Shown here: positions 6,725 through 16,192 of the stretch, piece by piece
Layout: each line of letters begins with the position of its first letter
Position numbering within the stretch: position 1 is the stretch's first letter
Source: WVYX01 sp039586815
Lineage (GTDB): Bacteria; Gemmatimonadota; Gemmatimonadetes; Gemmatimonadales; GWC2-71-9
NCBI GenBank assembly: GCA_039586815.1
Contig: JBDHJR010000004.1
Location: 116,627 to 180,626 of the forward strand
DNA: 64,000 nt
Direction of reading: 5' to 3'
Translations under genes and position numbers: made by a program
Notes under the pieces: generated by a model
The model's input: only the letters and a program-made list of their open reading frames with translations
Databases searched by the model: none
Told to the model about the DNA's origin: nothing

Positions 6725-8647
6725 ATGGCGCGCGAGCGGGTGAGGTTGCGAGTGGTGCAGCTGGCGTTTGGTCTCGCCCTGCTGGTGCTCCTGGTGCGTG
6801 CCGCGCAGGTACAGCTCGGTCAGGGAGGGCGGCACTACGCGACCGCTCAGGCGCAGGGCACCGAGCGCGTCGAGCTTCCCGCGCGGCGCGGCACGATCTA
6901 CGATCGCAACGGCGTTCCACTGGCGCTCACCCAGGAGATATTCCGCGTCGGGGTCGCGCCAAACGAGTTGCGCGACACGGCGGTTGCCGCGCGCGCTCTA
7001 GCCGACGCGCTGGACGTCCCTCTCACAACGGTCCGGCGCCGTCTGCAGCAGTCGTGGGTGCACTTCCACGGTCCCTACTCCGCAGTTCAAGTGGCGCCGT
7101 TGCGGCTGCTCAGAGGAGTGTATCCCGAGCGGGAGCTGGTGCGATTCTATCCCGATCCCGACCTCGCGAGCGTCGTGTTGGGACGGCCCGAGGCCGAGGG
7201 GCGGCCCTCCAGCGGGCTGGAGCGGATGTTGGACGAGTGGCTCGTTGGCGTACCGGGGCAGGCGGTGGTGCTGCGGGACCGACAGGGCCGGCGAATCGAG
7301 TCACCCTCGAGCCTGTCGGCCTTTCCGGTGCCGGGGCACGACGTGTACCTGACGATTGACGCCGAGTTGCAGGAGATCGTGGAGCGGGCTCTGCTGGACG
7401 GGATCGACCGCTACGAGGCGCTCGGTGGGGACGTGGTGGCCCTGAATCCCCGCAGCGGGGAGATTCTGGCGATCGCCTCTCGCGACGCAGACGGGCGTAG
7501 TGTGGCGAGCGCCTTCACCAGCGTATTCGAGCCGGGCTCGACCGCGAAGCTGTTCGCAGCCGGGGCGCTGCTCAGCAATGGCGTCGCGGAAGCCGATGAC
7601 AGCGTGTGGGCCGAGGAAGGGGAGTTTCGCTACGGCGACCGAACGATCCACGACGACCATCCGAACGGCTGGCTCACCCTCGCCGGTGTGATCGAGCAGT
7701 CGAGCAACATCGGTATCGTGAAGCTGGGGCAGCGCCTCAGCGCGGTACAGCAATACGAGATGCTGCGCGACTTCGGACTCGGCACACCCACCGGAGTTGA
7801 GTACCCGGCCGAATCGCCGGGGCTGCTGAAGCCGCCCCACGAGTGGAGCGGCACGACGCCTGCCAGTCTCGCCATGGGGTACGAGGTCGCCGTGACCGTG
7901 CTCCAGTTGGCGCAGGCCTACGCCGCCGTCGCAAGCGGGGGCGTCCTGGTGCAACCCACCTTGGTGGGCGAGATCCGCAGGCCGGAAGGCAAGACGGTGT
8001 ACCGGCACGTGCCGGAGCCGGTGCGCCGCGTGGTGCAGCCCGACGTGGCGGCCCAGCTGCGCGCCATGCTGCACGGAGTCGTGTACCGTGGAGGAACCGG
8101 GGCCACGGCGGCCCTCTCGAGTTACGAGATCGCCGGTAAGACGGGAACGGCGCGCCGCGCCGGTCCCGGCGGCTATGTTCCCGGCTCATACGTGGCGAAC
8201 TTCGCGTCGCTGTTCCCCGCCGACGATCCCCAGATCGTAATGGTCGTGAAGCTGGACGACCCGCAAGGCGCCTATGCACAGCTCACCGCCGCTCCGATCA
8301 CCCGGGAGGTCGTGGAGCAGCTGCTCGCGGCGCAATCGGGGGCGCTCGATCGGGCGCGCCTCACCGCCGAGGGGGCACCGGTATCGTCCGATCCGGCCAT
8401 CGCGGCGGGGACCGTACCCTACGTGGTGGAGTGGCCTCCCCAGGAGCCCCGAGATCCGGGTGCGTCCAGCACCGTGCCGGACGTGTCGGGCAGTACGCTG
8501 CGCGATGCGGCACGGGCACTGCATCGCGCGGGCCTGAGAATGCGGGTTGAGGGTTGGGGCACGGTCACAAGAACCGATCCACCGTCCGGCACCCGTGTGG
8601 CACCCGGTACGCTGGTGACGGTCACCGCCAGGGAGCGCAGCCGATGA
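6725..8647 (+). CDS. ftsI: Septal peptidoglycan transpeptidase FtsI / PBP3 with C-terminal PASTA domain
   Basis: This is a 640-residue class B penicillin-binding protein. It has an N-terminal anchor (about 8-27), a dimerisation domain beginning RRGTIYDRNGVPLALT, and a transpeptidase domain with the SxxK motif in FEPGSTAKLF (about residue 271), SSN in EQSSNIGIVK and KTG in IAGKTGTARR (about 470). The last 55 residues, with VPDVSGSTLRDAARAL, form one PASTA domain, as in Spo-VD-like PBPs. It cross-links septal peptidoglycan in the periplasm with FtsW. It follows ftsL after 3 bases and overlaps murE by 4. Confidence 0.95.
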   Translation: MARERVRLRVVQLAFGLALLVLLVRAAQVQLGQGGRHYATAQAQGTERVELPARRGTIYDRNGVPLALTQEIFRVGVAPNELRDTAVAARALADALDVPLTTVRRRLQQSWVHFHGPYSAVQVAPLRLLRGVYPERELVRFYPDPDLASVVLGRPEAEGRPSSGLERMLDEWLVGVPGQAVVLRDRQGRRIESPSSLSAFPVPGHDVYLTIDAELQEIVERALLDGIDRYEALGGDVVALNPRSGEILAIASRDADGRSVASAFTSVFEPGSTAKLFAAGALLSNGVAEADDSVWAEEGEFRYGDRTIHDDHPNGWLTLAGVIEQSSNIGIVKLGQRLSAVQQYEMLRDFGLGTPTGVEYPAESPGLLKPPHEWSGTTPASLAMGYEVAVTVLQLAQAYAAVASGGVLVQPTLVGEIRRPEGKTVYRHVPEPVRRVVQPDVAAQLRAMLHGVVYRGGTGATAALSSYEIAGKTGTARRAGPGGYVPGSYVANFASLFPADDPQIVMVVKLDDPQGAYAQLTAAPITREVVEQLLAAQSGALDRARLTAEGAPVSSDPAIAAGTVPYVVEWPPQEPRDPGASSTVPDVSGSTLRDAARALHRAGLRMRVEGWGTVTRTDPPSGTRVAPGTLVTVTARERSR

Positions 8648-10110
8648 GCCGCTTCGCCGGAATCCTGCGCGCCCTCGAGCAGGGCGGGCAGTTGGAGCGC
8701 GCACCCGGTGAGCCGGTCGAGGTCACCGGTGTCGCCGACGACTCACGCCGCGTCACGGCCGGCACTCTGTTCTGCGCCGTTGCGGGCACGGCGGAGGACG
8801 GTCACGCGTACGTCGCCGACGCGGCGGCCCGCGGTGCCGCGGCGGCGTTGGTGACGCGATCCCTGCCGGCGGAGCTTCCCCAGGTGCTGGTACGCGACGG
8901 GCGGGCCGCTGCGAGCATCGCGGCCCGGGAGTGGTACGGCTGGCCGGCCGACCGGCTCGAGCTCACGGCTGTAACCGGCACGAACGGTAAGACCACGACC
9001 GTCGCGATACTGCGGCACCTGTTGAACGCCGACGGACGCGCGGCTTCGATCGGCACTCTAGGTGCGTTCGACGCCGCCGGAGAGGCACTCGCGGGGTATG
9101 GGGCGCTCACTACGCCGGGCACGGTCGAGCTGCAGGCGGTTCTCGCGGGCTTCCGCGAGCGCGGCGTCGAGCGTGTCGTCATGGAGGCGTCGTCGCACGC
9201 GCTCGATCAGCGCCGCCTCGACACGCTCGCGCTACGGGCCGCGGTGTACACCAACCTCACGCACGAGCACCTCGACTATCATCCCGACCTCGAAGCGTAC
9301 CGTCAGGCCAAGCTATTGCTGTCGACGTACGTGGGACCCGGTGGCGTGGAGGTGGTGAACCGGGATGACGAGGCGTGGCGTGACCTCCCCGAGCGACCCG
9401 GAGTGAGGCGTGTGTGGTGGGGCAGGGGAGCGGACGTCGAGGTGTCCGCGAGCGAGGTCAAGCTCGCGGCGGCGGGTGCCGTGTTCGTGCTCAACCTCGG
9501 TGAGACGTCGCTGCCGGTGCGACCTCCCCTGCTGGGGGATTACAACGTCAGCAATGCGCTCGCGGCGGCCGGGACGGCGTGGGCCCTGGGTGTCGAGCCC
9601 GAGGTGATCGCCGCCCGCCTCGCGACGGCACCACAGGTTCCAGGACGCATGGAGCGGCTGGCGGACTGCGGCTTCGTAGTATTGCGGGACTACGCGCACA
9701 CTCAGGATGCGCTAGAGCGCGTGCTGCAGACTTTGCGGCCCATGGCCCGGGGACGCCTCATCGTGTTGTTCGGTGCGGGCGGCGATCGCGATCGCGCCAA
9801 GCGGCCCCTCATGGGGCGTGCGGTGGCGCGCGGCGCCGACCTAGCCGTGCTCACCGAAGACAACCCCCGCAGCGAGGATCCCGAACGGATCATCGACGAT
9901 ATCGAGCAGGGGATGGAGAACGCGCCCCGCTTGCGCATCACCGACAGGCGCGAGGCCATCCATCAGGTCGTGGCGGACCTCAGGGACGGCGACTGCCTGC
10001 TGCTGGCGGGGAAGGGACACGAGACCTACCAGATCTACGGAACGGAGCGCCAGCCGTTCGACGAGCGAGAGATCGTGCGCGAGGCGGTGCGCGCCAGGGG
10101 GATCACATGA
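8644..10110 (+). CDS. murE: UDP-MurNAc-tripeptide synthetase MurE (meso-diaminopimelate type)
   Basis: This 488-residue cytoplasmic ligase adds the third amino acid to UDP-MurNAc-L-Ala-D-Glu. It shows the Mur ATP loop TGTNGKTTT, the central-domain motif EASSHALDQRR, and the C-terminal DNPR motif (TEDNPRSEDP), which in characterised MurE enzymes recognises meso-diaminopimelate rather than lysine. The cell wall is therefore predicted to be DAP-type. The start is the ATG at 8644, overlapping the ftsI stop; longer in-frame sequence is a shadow of ftsI. Confidence 0.96.
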   Translation: MSRFAGILRALEQGGQLERAPGEPVEVTGVADDSRRVTAGTLFCAVAGTAEDGHAYVADAAARGAAAALVTRSLPAELPQVLVRDGRAAASIAAREWYGWPADRLELTAVTGTNGKTTTVAILRHLLNADGRAASIGTLGAFDAAGEALAGYGALTTPGTVELQAVLAGFRERGVERVVMEASSHALDQRRLDTLALRAAVYTNLTHEHLDYHPDLEAYRQAKLLLSTYVGPGGVEVVNRDDEAWRDLPERPGVRRVWWGRGADVEVSASEVKLAAAGAVFVLNLGETSLPVRPPLLGDYNVSNALAAAGTAWALGVEPEVIAARLATAPQVPGRMERLADCGFVVLRDYAHTQDALERVLQTLRPMARGRLIVLFGAGGDRDRAKRPLMGRAVARGADLAVLTEDNPRSEDPERIIDDIEQGMENAPRLRITDRREAIHQVVADLRDGDCLLLAGKGHETYQIYGTERQPFDEREIVREAVRARGIT

Positions 10111-11465
10111 CACGCTGGCCCGGCGAGCGGGTGGCACGGGCGCTGGGGGTGGAGGCGTCGACCGGCCCGGATTTCACCGGGATCGGCACGGATACGCGCG
10201 CCCTCGAGCCCGGGATGCTGTTCGTCGCGCTGGTGGGCGAGCAATACGACGGGCACGACTTCCTGCGCGACGCGGCACGGCGCGGGGCAACCGGCGCGGT
10301 GGTACGGCGCGGCACGCCGCCGCAGCCGGGCCTGGCGATGTTCGAAGTGGACGATACGCTGGCCGCCCTGGGCGCACTGGCACGTGAGCGCCGCCGCGAC
10401 ATAACTGGTCCCGTAGTCGCCGTTACCGGCAGCAACGGCAAGACCGCTACCAAGGAGATGCTGGCCGGGGCAATGGGTACCGCATGGAGCGTGCACGCCA
10501 CGAGCGGCAACCTCAACAACATGGTCGGGGTGCCGCTCACGATCCTGGCCGCGCCCGACGAGGCCGAGGCTCTGGTGGTGGAGGCGGGCGCGAGCCTTCC
10601 CGGGGAGATTGCGCGGCTGAGAGACATCATCGAGCCCACTCTCGCGGTGGTGACCAACGTGGCCACGGCACACGTCGAGGGGTTCGGCTCGCTCGAGGGC
10701 GTGCTGGCCGAGAAGATCGAGTTGCTGCGCGACGCTACGGCGGTAGTGGGGACGGTTCCGCCCGCGCTGGCGCGGCGGGCGCGCGAGGCGGCCCAGCGCG
10801 TGGTGGTGGCCGGGACCGATCGGTCCGCCGACGTGCGGCCCGACGCCTGGGGACTGGACGGAGAGGGCAAGGTGGAGTTGACGCTGGACGGAGTCCCCGT
10901 GCGCCTGCCCCTGGTGGGCAAGCACCAGGCCGACAACGCCATGCTGGCTCTGGCGGCGAGCGGATTGCTGGAGCTGGATCTCGCTGCGGTCGCCACTGCG
11001 CTGGCCGAGATCACGCTGCCGCCGGGACGCTGCGAGGTGCTACACAGCGGAGACCTCGTGTTGCTCAACGACGCGTACAACGCCAATCCCCAATCGCTCA
11101 CTGCGTCGCTGGAAACGGCCGCGGTAATGCGCGGCGACCGACCCCTGGTGGTGCTGCTCGGCACCATGCTGGAGTTGGGAGCGGAGGCCGCCGAGCACCA
11201 TCGTGCGATGGCGGACCGGGTGATGCGGGACGATCCGGCGCTGGTAGCCGTGGTGGGTGAGTTCGTCGCCGGGTTCGAGCGGCACGCGGACGCCCTGGGC
11301 GACAGGTTGATTACGGCGGCGGACGCCACCACTTTGGGAGAGCGCGTGAGCCGGAGGCTCACGGGAAACGAGTTCGTGCTGGTCAAGGCGTCGCGCGGCG
11401 TGCAGCTCGAGCGCGCCATTCCCTATCTCGTTCCGGATAGCGATACGTGCTCTACCATCTCCTAA
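10107..11465 (+). CDS. murF: UDP-MurNAc-tripeptide-D-alanyl-D-alanine ligase MurF
   Basis: This 452-residue Mur ligase adds D-Ala-D-Ala to complete the UDP-MurNAc pentapeptide. Visible are the substrate-binding GIGTDTRALEPGMLFVAL segment, the ATP loop TGSNGKTATKEM, NNMVGVPLTIL, TNVATAHVEGFGSLEG and DAYNANPQSLTASL. The ATG at 10107 overlaps the murE stop by 4 bases, and the 3' end overlaps mraY by 19 bases. No ddl gene is nearby, so the D-Ala-D-Ala ligase must be encoded elsewhere. Confidence 0.96.
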   Translation: MTRWPGERVARALGVEASTGPDFTGIGTDTRALEPGMLFVALVGEQYDGHDFLRDAARRGATGAVVRRGTPPQPGLAMFEVDDTLAALGALARERRRDITGPVVAVTGSNGKTATKEMLAGAMGTAWSVHATSGNLNNMVGVPLTILAAPDEAEALVVEAGASLPGEIARLRDIIEPTLAVVTNVATAHVEGFGSLEGVLAEKIELLRDATAVVGTVPPALARRAREAAQRVVVAGTDRSADVRPDAWGLDGEGKVELTLDGVPVRLPLVGKHQADNAMLALAASGLLELDLAAVATALAEITLPPGRCEVLHSGDLVLLNDAYNANPQSLTASLETAAVMRGDRPLVVLLGTMLELGAEAAEHHRAMADRVMRDDPALVAVVGEFVAGFERHADALGDRLITAADATTLGERVSRRLTGNEFVLVKASRGVQLERAIPYLVPDSDTCSTIS

Positions 11466-12568
11466 GCCCGCTGGCCGAACGGTTCATCGCGTTCAATCTC
11501 TTCAACTACATCTCCTTCCGTGCAGCCGGCGCGGCGGCGACGGCCATCGTGCTTGCGTTTCTGGCGGGGCCCGCGGTCATTCGCCGCCTCAAGGCCCGCA
11601 ACGTAGGGCAGGTGATCCGGGCCGAGGGACCCGCCTCCCATCAGGCGAAGCGGGGCACGCCCACGATGGGTGGACTGATCATCCTCGTCGCCACCCTGGT
11701 GCCCACCGTACTGTGGGCCCGGCTCGACAACCGTTACGTGGTGGTGGCGGCCATCGCGACGCTGTGGATGGGTGCGATCGGGTTCGTGGACGACTACCTC
11801 AAGTTCGTGTCGGGCAAGTCCCGCGGACTGGTGGCGCGGCACAAGCTGATCGGCCAGGTCACCTTCGGGATGGTGCTGGGCACGTACCTGTTGCTCTATC
11901 CCCTGGCCGACAACCTGCCTGCCAACGCCACGACGCTGCCGTTCTTCAAGTACGTGCTGCTCCCGCTGCCGCCGCTGCTGTACGTGGCGTTCGTGACCCT
12001 GGTGCTAAGCGGCACGAGCAACGCGGTCAACCTGACCGATGGGCTCGACGGCCTGGCCATCGGGCTGACCGCCGTTGCTGCGCTGGCGTTCGCAATCTTC
12101 GCCTACCTGTTCGGCCGGATCGACATGGCCGAGTACCTGTGGGTCTACTACTTGCCCGGCACCGGCGAGCTCACGGTCTTCTGCGCCGCGCTGCTGGGCG
12201 CCGCGCTCGGGTTCCTCTGGTTCAACGCCCAACCCGCCCAGGTGTTCATGGGCGACACGGGCAGCCTCGCCATCGGCGGCGCCTTCGGCACGGTCGCGAT
12301 CCTGATGAAGTCGGAGTTCCTGTTGCTGCTGGTTGGTGGAGTATTCGCGGCCGAGGCCGTCTCGGTCATTCTGCAGACGGGCGTCTACAAGTGGCACAAG
12401 CGGCGGCGCGGCAGGGAGTACGCCGATCAGCACCGCGTGTTCCGCATGGCACCGCTGCACCACCATTTTGAAAAGCTGGGGTGGCCCGAGTCCAAGGTGG
12501 TGATGCGGTTCTACATCATCGGGATTCTTTGCGCCCTGTTCGCGCTGTCGACCCTGAAGATCAGATGA
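11447..12568 (+). CDS. mraY: Phospho-MurNAc-pentapeptide transferase MraY
   Basis: This 373-residue polytopic membrane enzyme transfers phospho-MurNAc-pentapeptide to undecaprenyl phosphate, making lipid I. About ten membrane helices are visible. Family signatures are KRGTPTMGGL, the catalytic Asp pair in GFVDDYLKF, NLTDGLDGLAIG, FMGDTGSLAIGG and the HHHFE motif (APLHHHFEKLGW). The start is a GTG inside the murF 3' end, a common arrangement in this cluster. Confidence 0.96.
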   Translation: MLYHLLSPLAERFIAFNLFNYISFRAAGAAATAIVLAFLAGPAVIRRLKARNVGQVIRAEGPASHQAKRGTPTMGGLIILVATLVPTVLWARLDNRYVVVAAIATLWMGAIGFVDDYLKFVSGKSRGLVARHKLIGQVTFGMVLGTYLLLYPLADNLPANATTLPFFKYVLLPLPPLLYVAFVTLVLSGTSNAVNLTDGLDGLAIGLTAVAALAFAIFAYLFGRIDMAEYLWVYYLPGTGELTVFCAALLGAALGFLWFNAQPAQVFMGDTGSLAIGGAFGTVAILMKSEFLLLLVGGVFAAEAVSVILQTGVYKWHKRRRGREYADQHRVFRMAPLHHHFEKLGWPESKVVMRFYIIGILCALFALSTLKIR

Positions 12569-13908
12569 TCCCCGACGCCTGGCGGGGCGGCGAGGTAGCT
12601 GTGGTGGGCCTGGGGCGCAGTGGCGTGGCTGCCGGGAAGTGGCTGGCGGCGCACGGCGTGAGCGTGTACGCCTCCGACGTGGCGGAGGGCGAAGCCGTGC
12701 TTCAGGGTGCACGGCAGCTGGCCGATCTGGGCGCTGCCGTGGAGACGGGGAGACACGACCTCGAGCGCATCCGGGCGGCGCGTGCGGTGGTAGTTTCACC
12801 CGGGGTACCGCCCGATGCGCCGCCGCTGGCGGCGGCGCGGGACGCGGGCGTCGAGGTCATCGCGGAGTTGGATCTCGCCGTGCGGCAGCTCGGCGCGTCA
12901 CGGCTCGCCGTGGTGACCGGCACCAACGGCAAGACCACCACCACCGCGCTGCTGGCGCACCTGCTCGGCGCCGCTGGGTTCCGTGCCGAAGCGGCGGGCA
13001 ACATCGGTCGGCCCCTGACGGAACTGGCTACCGACGATGCGCTGCCCGACTGGATCGCGGTGGAGGTGTCCTCCTTCCAGCTACACGACGCGCCCCACCT
13101 CGTGCCGGCCATCGGCGTGCTCACCAACCTGGCGCCCGACCACCTGGACCGGTACCCCGACGTGGAGGCGTACTACGCGGACAAGCGGCTGCTCTTCCGC
13201 AACGCCACCGCCGATTCGGTCTGGGTGCTGAACGCCGATGACCGCGCGGTGCTCGACCTGGCGCGGGGAGCTGCCGGAGAGCAACGCCACTGGAGCCTGG
13301 AGCAGCGCCGTGATGCGTGGTTCGATCGCGCGGCCGGGCAGTTGATGCTGGATGATGAGCCGCTGTTGGCCCGGGCCGAGCTCGGGCTGCTGGGAGACCA
13401 CAACGTGGCCAACGCGCTGGCAGCTGCACTGGCAGCCGCAAGCGCCGGCGTAGCGACTACGGACATTGCGCGAGGGCTCGCCACGTTCCTGCCGCAGCCG
13501 CACCGGCTCGAGCCCGTGGCAACGGTGCGCGACGTTGAGTGGATCAACGACTCCAAGGCGACCAACGTATCGGCGGCGGGAGTGGCGCTGCGCGCCATGA
13601 CGGGCCCGTACGTGGTGATCATGGGTGGGCGGCACAAGGGCGAGCCATACGCCGCTCTGGCGCCGCTGCCCGGTGTGTGCCGCGCCATAGTGGCGTACGG
13701 CGAAGCCGCCGACAGCATCGCCGCCGACCTGGCACGAGCCGCCCCGCTGGAGCGGGTTGCACGGTTCGACGACGCCGTGGCACGGGCGGCGCAGTTGGCG
13801 CAAGCGGGAGACGTGGTACTCCTCTCGCCCGCCTGCTCCAGCTTCGATCAGTTCGCCAACTTCGAGCAGCGCGGCCTGCACTTTCGGAAGCTGGTGGAGG
13901 CGATGTGA
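12565..13908 (+). CDS. murD: UDP-MurNAc-L-alanine-D-glutamate ligase MurD
   Basis: This 447-residue Mur ligase adds D-glutamate to UDP-MurNAc-L-Ala. An N-terminal dinucleotide-like fold (VAVVGLGRSGVAAGKWLA) is followed by the ATP loop TGTNGKTTTTALL, GNIGRPLTEL, SSFQLHDAP, NLAPDHLDRY and a C-terminal NDSKATN loop. The ATG at 12565 overlaps the mraY stop by 4 bases, and the 3' end overlaps the GTG of ftsW. Confidence 0.96.
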   Translation: MIPDAWRGGEVAVVGLGRSGVAAGKWLAAHGVSVYASDVAEGEAVLQGARQLADLGAAVETGRHDLERIRAARAVVVSPGVPPDAPPLAAARDAGVEVIAELDLAVRQLGASRLAVVTGTNGKTTTTALLAHLLGAAGFRAEAAGNIGRPLTELATDDALPDWIAVEVSSFQLHDAPHLVPAIGVLTNLAPDHLDRYPDVEAYYADKRLLFRNATADSVWVLNADDRAVLDLARGAAGEQRHWSLEQRRDAWFDRAAGQLMLDDEPLLARAELGLLGDHNVANALAAALAAASAGVATTDIARGLATFLPQPHRLEPVATVRDVEWINDSKATNVSAAGVALRAMTGPYVVIMGGRHKGEPYAALAPLPGVCRAIVAYGEAADSIAADLARAAPLERVARFDDAVARAAQLAQAGDVVLLSPACSSFDQFANFEQRGLHFRKLVEAM

Positions 13909-15050
13909 GGGTCGCGCGGATCGACGCACCGGTCATGTGGGAGAGTCGCTTGCTGGGGATAGTCGCGGCGACGCTCGTGGTGTTCGGCGTGGCCGCTGTG
14001 TACGGGGCGTCGAGCATCTGGGCCGTGCAGAGCGGTCACCCGGGGAGCTACTTCGCGTTGCGCCAACTGATCGGCGCAGTGTTCGGCGTGGTACTGCTGC
14101 TGGTCGCCGCCCGCGTGGACTACCACGTGTGGCAGAGATACGCCTGGCCGCTGCTCGGTATCGCGGCAGTGTTGCTCATCGTGCCGCTGCTTCCGTTCAC
14201 GCGTGCCATCGCCCCCGAGGTGAACGGAGCCCGCCGCTGGCTCACGCTCGGTCCCGTCACGGTCCAGCCATCCGAATTGGCGAAGCTGGTGGTCGTGATG
14301 TGGACGGCGATGCTCGCCGTGAAGAAGGGCGCGCAGGTGCGCGAGTTCAAGCGCGGCCTGATGCCCTTCGTCGTGATCCTCTTTCCGGTGGCGTTGCTGA
14401 TTCTGCTGGAGCCCGACCTCTCCACCGCCGCGGTGGTCGCGCTGCTGGCCGGCCTCGTGCTGTTTGCAGCCGGTGCGCGCATCGGTCACTTCCTGCTGCT
14501 GGGCATAGTGATGCTGCCCCTGTTGTGGCACGAGTTGGTGTCGGCCCAGTACCGCCTGGCGCGCATGGTGAGCTTTCTCAGCGCGGGCGGCGACGTCGCC
14601 GAGTCCAACTGGCAGATACAGCAGTCGCTCATCGGGATCGGGGCGGGGCGGGTGCTGGGTGTGGGCTTCGGCGAGGGGCTGCAGAAGCTGGGCTACCTGC
14701 CGTACGCATACTCCGACTTCATCTTCTCGACCATCGGCGAGGAGTGGGGGTTCTTCGGTGTCTCGCTGGTGATCGCGCTGCTGGGACTCTACTTGGGTCT
14801 GGGTTTCCGCGTGGCCACCACGGCGGCGGACCCGTTCGGTAAGCTCCTGGCGACGGGACTCACCGCGATGATCGGGATCGCGGCCGTGCTGCACGTCGGG
14901 GTGACGCTGGCAGTCGTGCCGACAACCGGGATTCCGCTGCCGTTCATCTCATACGGACGCTCGAGCCTGCTGGTCTCCCTGGTGGCCACCGGCATCATCA
15001 TCAACATCGCCGACCGCCGTCCCGCAACCGCTACGGGGAAGAGGCGGTGA
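13905..15050 (+). CDS. ftsW: Septal peptidoglycan polymerase FtsW (SEDS family)
   Basis: This is a 381-residue SEDS glycosyltransferase with about ten membrane helices. Visible signatures are NGARRWLTLGPVTVQPSELAKL, LEPDLSTA (with the catalytic-site Asp of the family), the YQ-type loop SNWQIQQSLIGIGAGRVLGVGFGEG, FSTIGEEWGF and PLPFISYGRSSLL. It polymerises lipid II at the septum together with FtsI. The GTG at 13905 overlaps the murD stop by 4 bases; the first ATG would be ten codons later. Confidence 0.95.
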   Translation: MRVARIDAPVMWESRLLGIVAATLVVFGVAAVYGASSIWAVQSGHPGSYFALRQLIGAVFGVVLLLVAARVDYHVWQRYAWPLLGIAAVLLIVPLLPFTRAIAPEVNGARRWLTLGPVTVQPSELAKLVVVMWTAMLAVKKGAQVREFKRGLMPFVVILFPVALLILLEPDLSTAAVVALLAGLVLFAAGARIGHFLLLGIVMLPLLWHELVSAQYRLARMVSFLSAGGDVAESNWQIQQSLIGIGAGRVLGVGFGEGLQKLGYLPYAYSDFIFSTIGEEWGFFGVSLVIALLGLYLGLGFRVATTAADPFGKLLATGLTAMIGIAAVLHVGVTLAVVPTTGIPLPFISYGRSSLLVSLVATGIIINIADRRPATATGKRR

Positions 15051-16141
15051 TGCGCATCCTCATTGCCGGCGGAGGCACCGGCGGGCACCTCATGCCCGCT
15101 CTCGCGCTGGCCGAGGCGCTGGCGCGCGAGCGAGACGACGTAGAGCCGGTGCTGGTCGGTGCCGCGCGCGGTGTGGAAGCGTCGCTGCTTCCCTCGCGGC
15201 CGTTTCGCTACTACCTGCTGCCGGCCGAGCCGATCTACCGGCGCGCCTGGTGGCGCAATCTGCGTTTGCCCGTGGTTCTCACGCGGGTACTGCGCGAGGG
15301 AGCGCGCGTGCTGGATGCCGAGCGACCGGTGCTAGCGGTGGGTACGGGTGGCTACGCGTCGGGCCCGATAATGCTGCAGGCGCGGCGCCGCGGCATCCCG
15401 CTCGCGTTGCAGGAGCAAAACGCATTCCCGGGCATCGCCACGCGGTGGCTCGCGCCGCGCGCGCGGCAGATTCACTTGGGATTCCCCGAAGCGGCGCGAC
15501 ATCTGAAGCCGGGCGCGGGAACCGCACTGCACGAGTTCGGCAACCCGATCGCCCCCCCGCCTGAGCCGCGTCCTGGACGGGAGGCCGCCCGGGCGGAGCT
15601 CGGCATGGACGCAGAGGCCCCGGCCGTGCTGGTGATGGGGGGAAGCCAGGGGGCGCGGAGCATCAACGCGGCGGTGGCCCGGGCGCTCGACGACGGGCTG
15701 CTCGACGGTGTGACGCTGCTGTGGAGTACCGGACCCGGCATGTTCGAGGCGTACCGGCAATACCACCGCCCCCCTGACCGTTTGGTCAAGCCGTTCTGGG
15801 ATCCGATAGCGCAAGCCTATGCGGCGGTTGACCTTGCGGTTGCTCGAGCCGGCGCGATGACTACCGCCGAGCTGTGTGCCTGGGGTCTTCCGTCCGTCCT
15901 GGTGCCGCTGCCGTCGGCTGCGGCGGGGCACCAGGCGCGCAACGCCGAGGCCCTGGCCCGGGCCGGGGCGGCCCTGCACCTCAAGGATGCCCCGATAGAG
16001 GCCTCCACGCTCGCCCAGGAGGCCCTCCGGCTGCTGGAGGAGCCCTCCCGGCTGGCTGCCATGGGGGCCGCCGCAGCGGCCCGGGGGCACCCGAACGCAG
16101 CCCAAAGGATAGCCCGCGAGCTACTCGCCATAGTGAGCTAA
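15050..16141 (+). CDS. murG: UDP-GlcNAc transferase MurG (lipid II synthase)
   Basis: This is a 363-residue GT28 glycosyltransferase on the inner face of the membrane that adds GlcNAc to lipid I. It starts with the G-loop RILIAGGGTGGHLMPALA and contains GTGGYASGP, LQEQNAFPG, GGSQGARSIN and the donor-binding AVARAGAMTTAELCAWGLPSVLVPLP. The ATG at 15050 was preferred to the GTG one codon upstream for ribosome-binding spacing (GAGG). It is followed by a 51-base gap, the first real gap in the dcw cluster. Confidence 0.95.
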   Translation: MRILIAGGGTGGHLMPALALAEALARERDDVEPVLVGAARGVEASLLPSRPFRYYLLPAEPIYRRAWWRNLRLPVVLTRVLREGARVLDAERPVLAVGTGGYASGPIMLQARRRGIPLALQEQNAFPGIATRWLAPRARQIHLGFPEAARHLKPGAGTALHEFGNPIAPPPEPRPGREAARAELGMDAEAPAVLVMGGSQGARSINAAVARALDDGLLDGVTLLWSTGPGMFEAYRQYHRPPDRLVKPFWDPIAQAYAAVDLAVARAGAMTTAELCAWGLPSVLVPLPSAAAGHQARNAEALARAGAALHLKDAPIEASTLAQEALRLLEEPSRLAAMGAAAAARGHPNAAQRIARELLAIVS

Positions 16142-16151
16142 GTCCAAGGGC

Positions 16152-16180
16152 TTTCGTAACTTTCGCGATTCTCCTATATT
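16152..16180 (+). promoter_or_regulatory. Weak internal promoter candidate before murC
   Basis: The short murG-murC gap is AT-rich for this genome. TATATT (16175-16180) is a good -10 box, and a weak TTTCGT lies 17 bases upstream. The predicted start is only a few bases before the murC ATG. Confidence 0.3.
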
Positions 16181-16192
16181 AGCTGCCCAAAG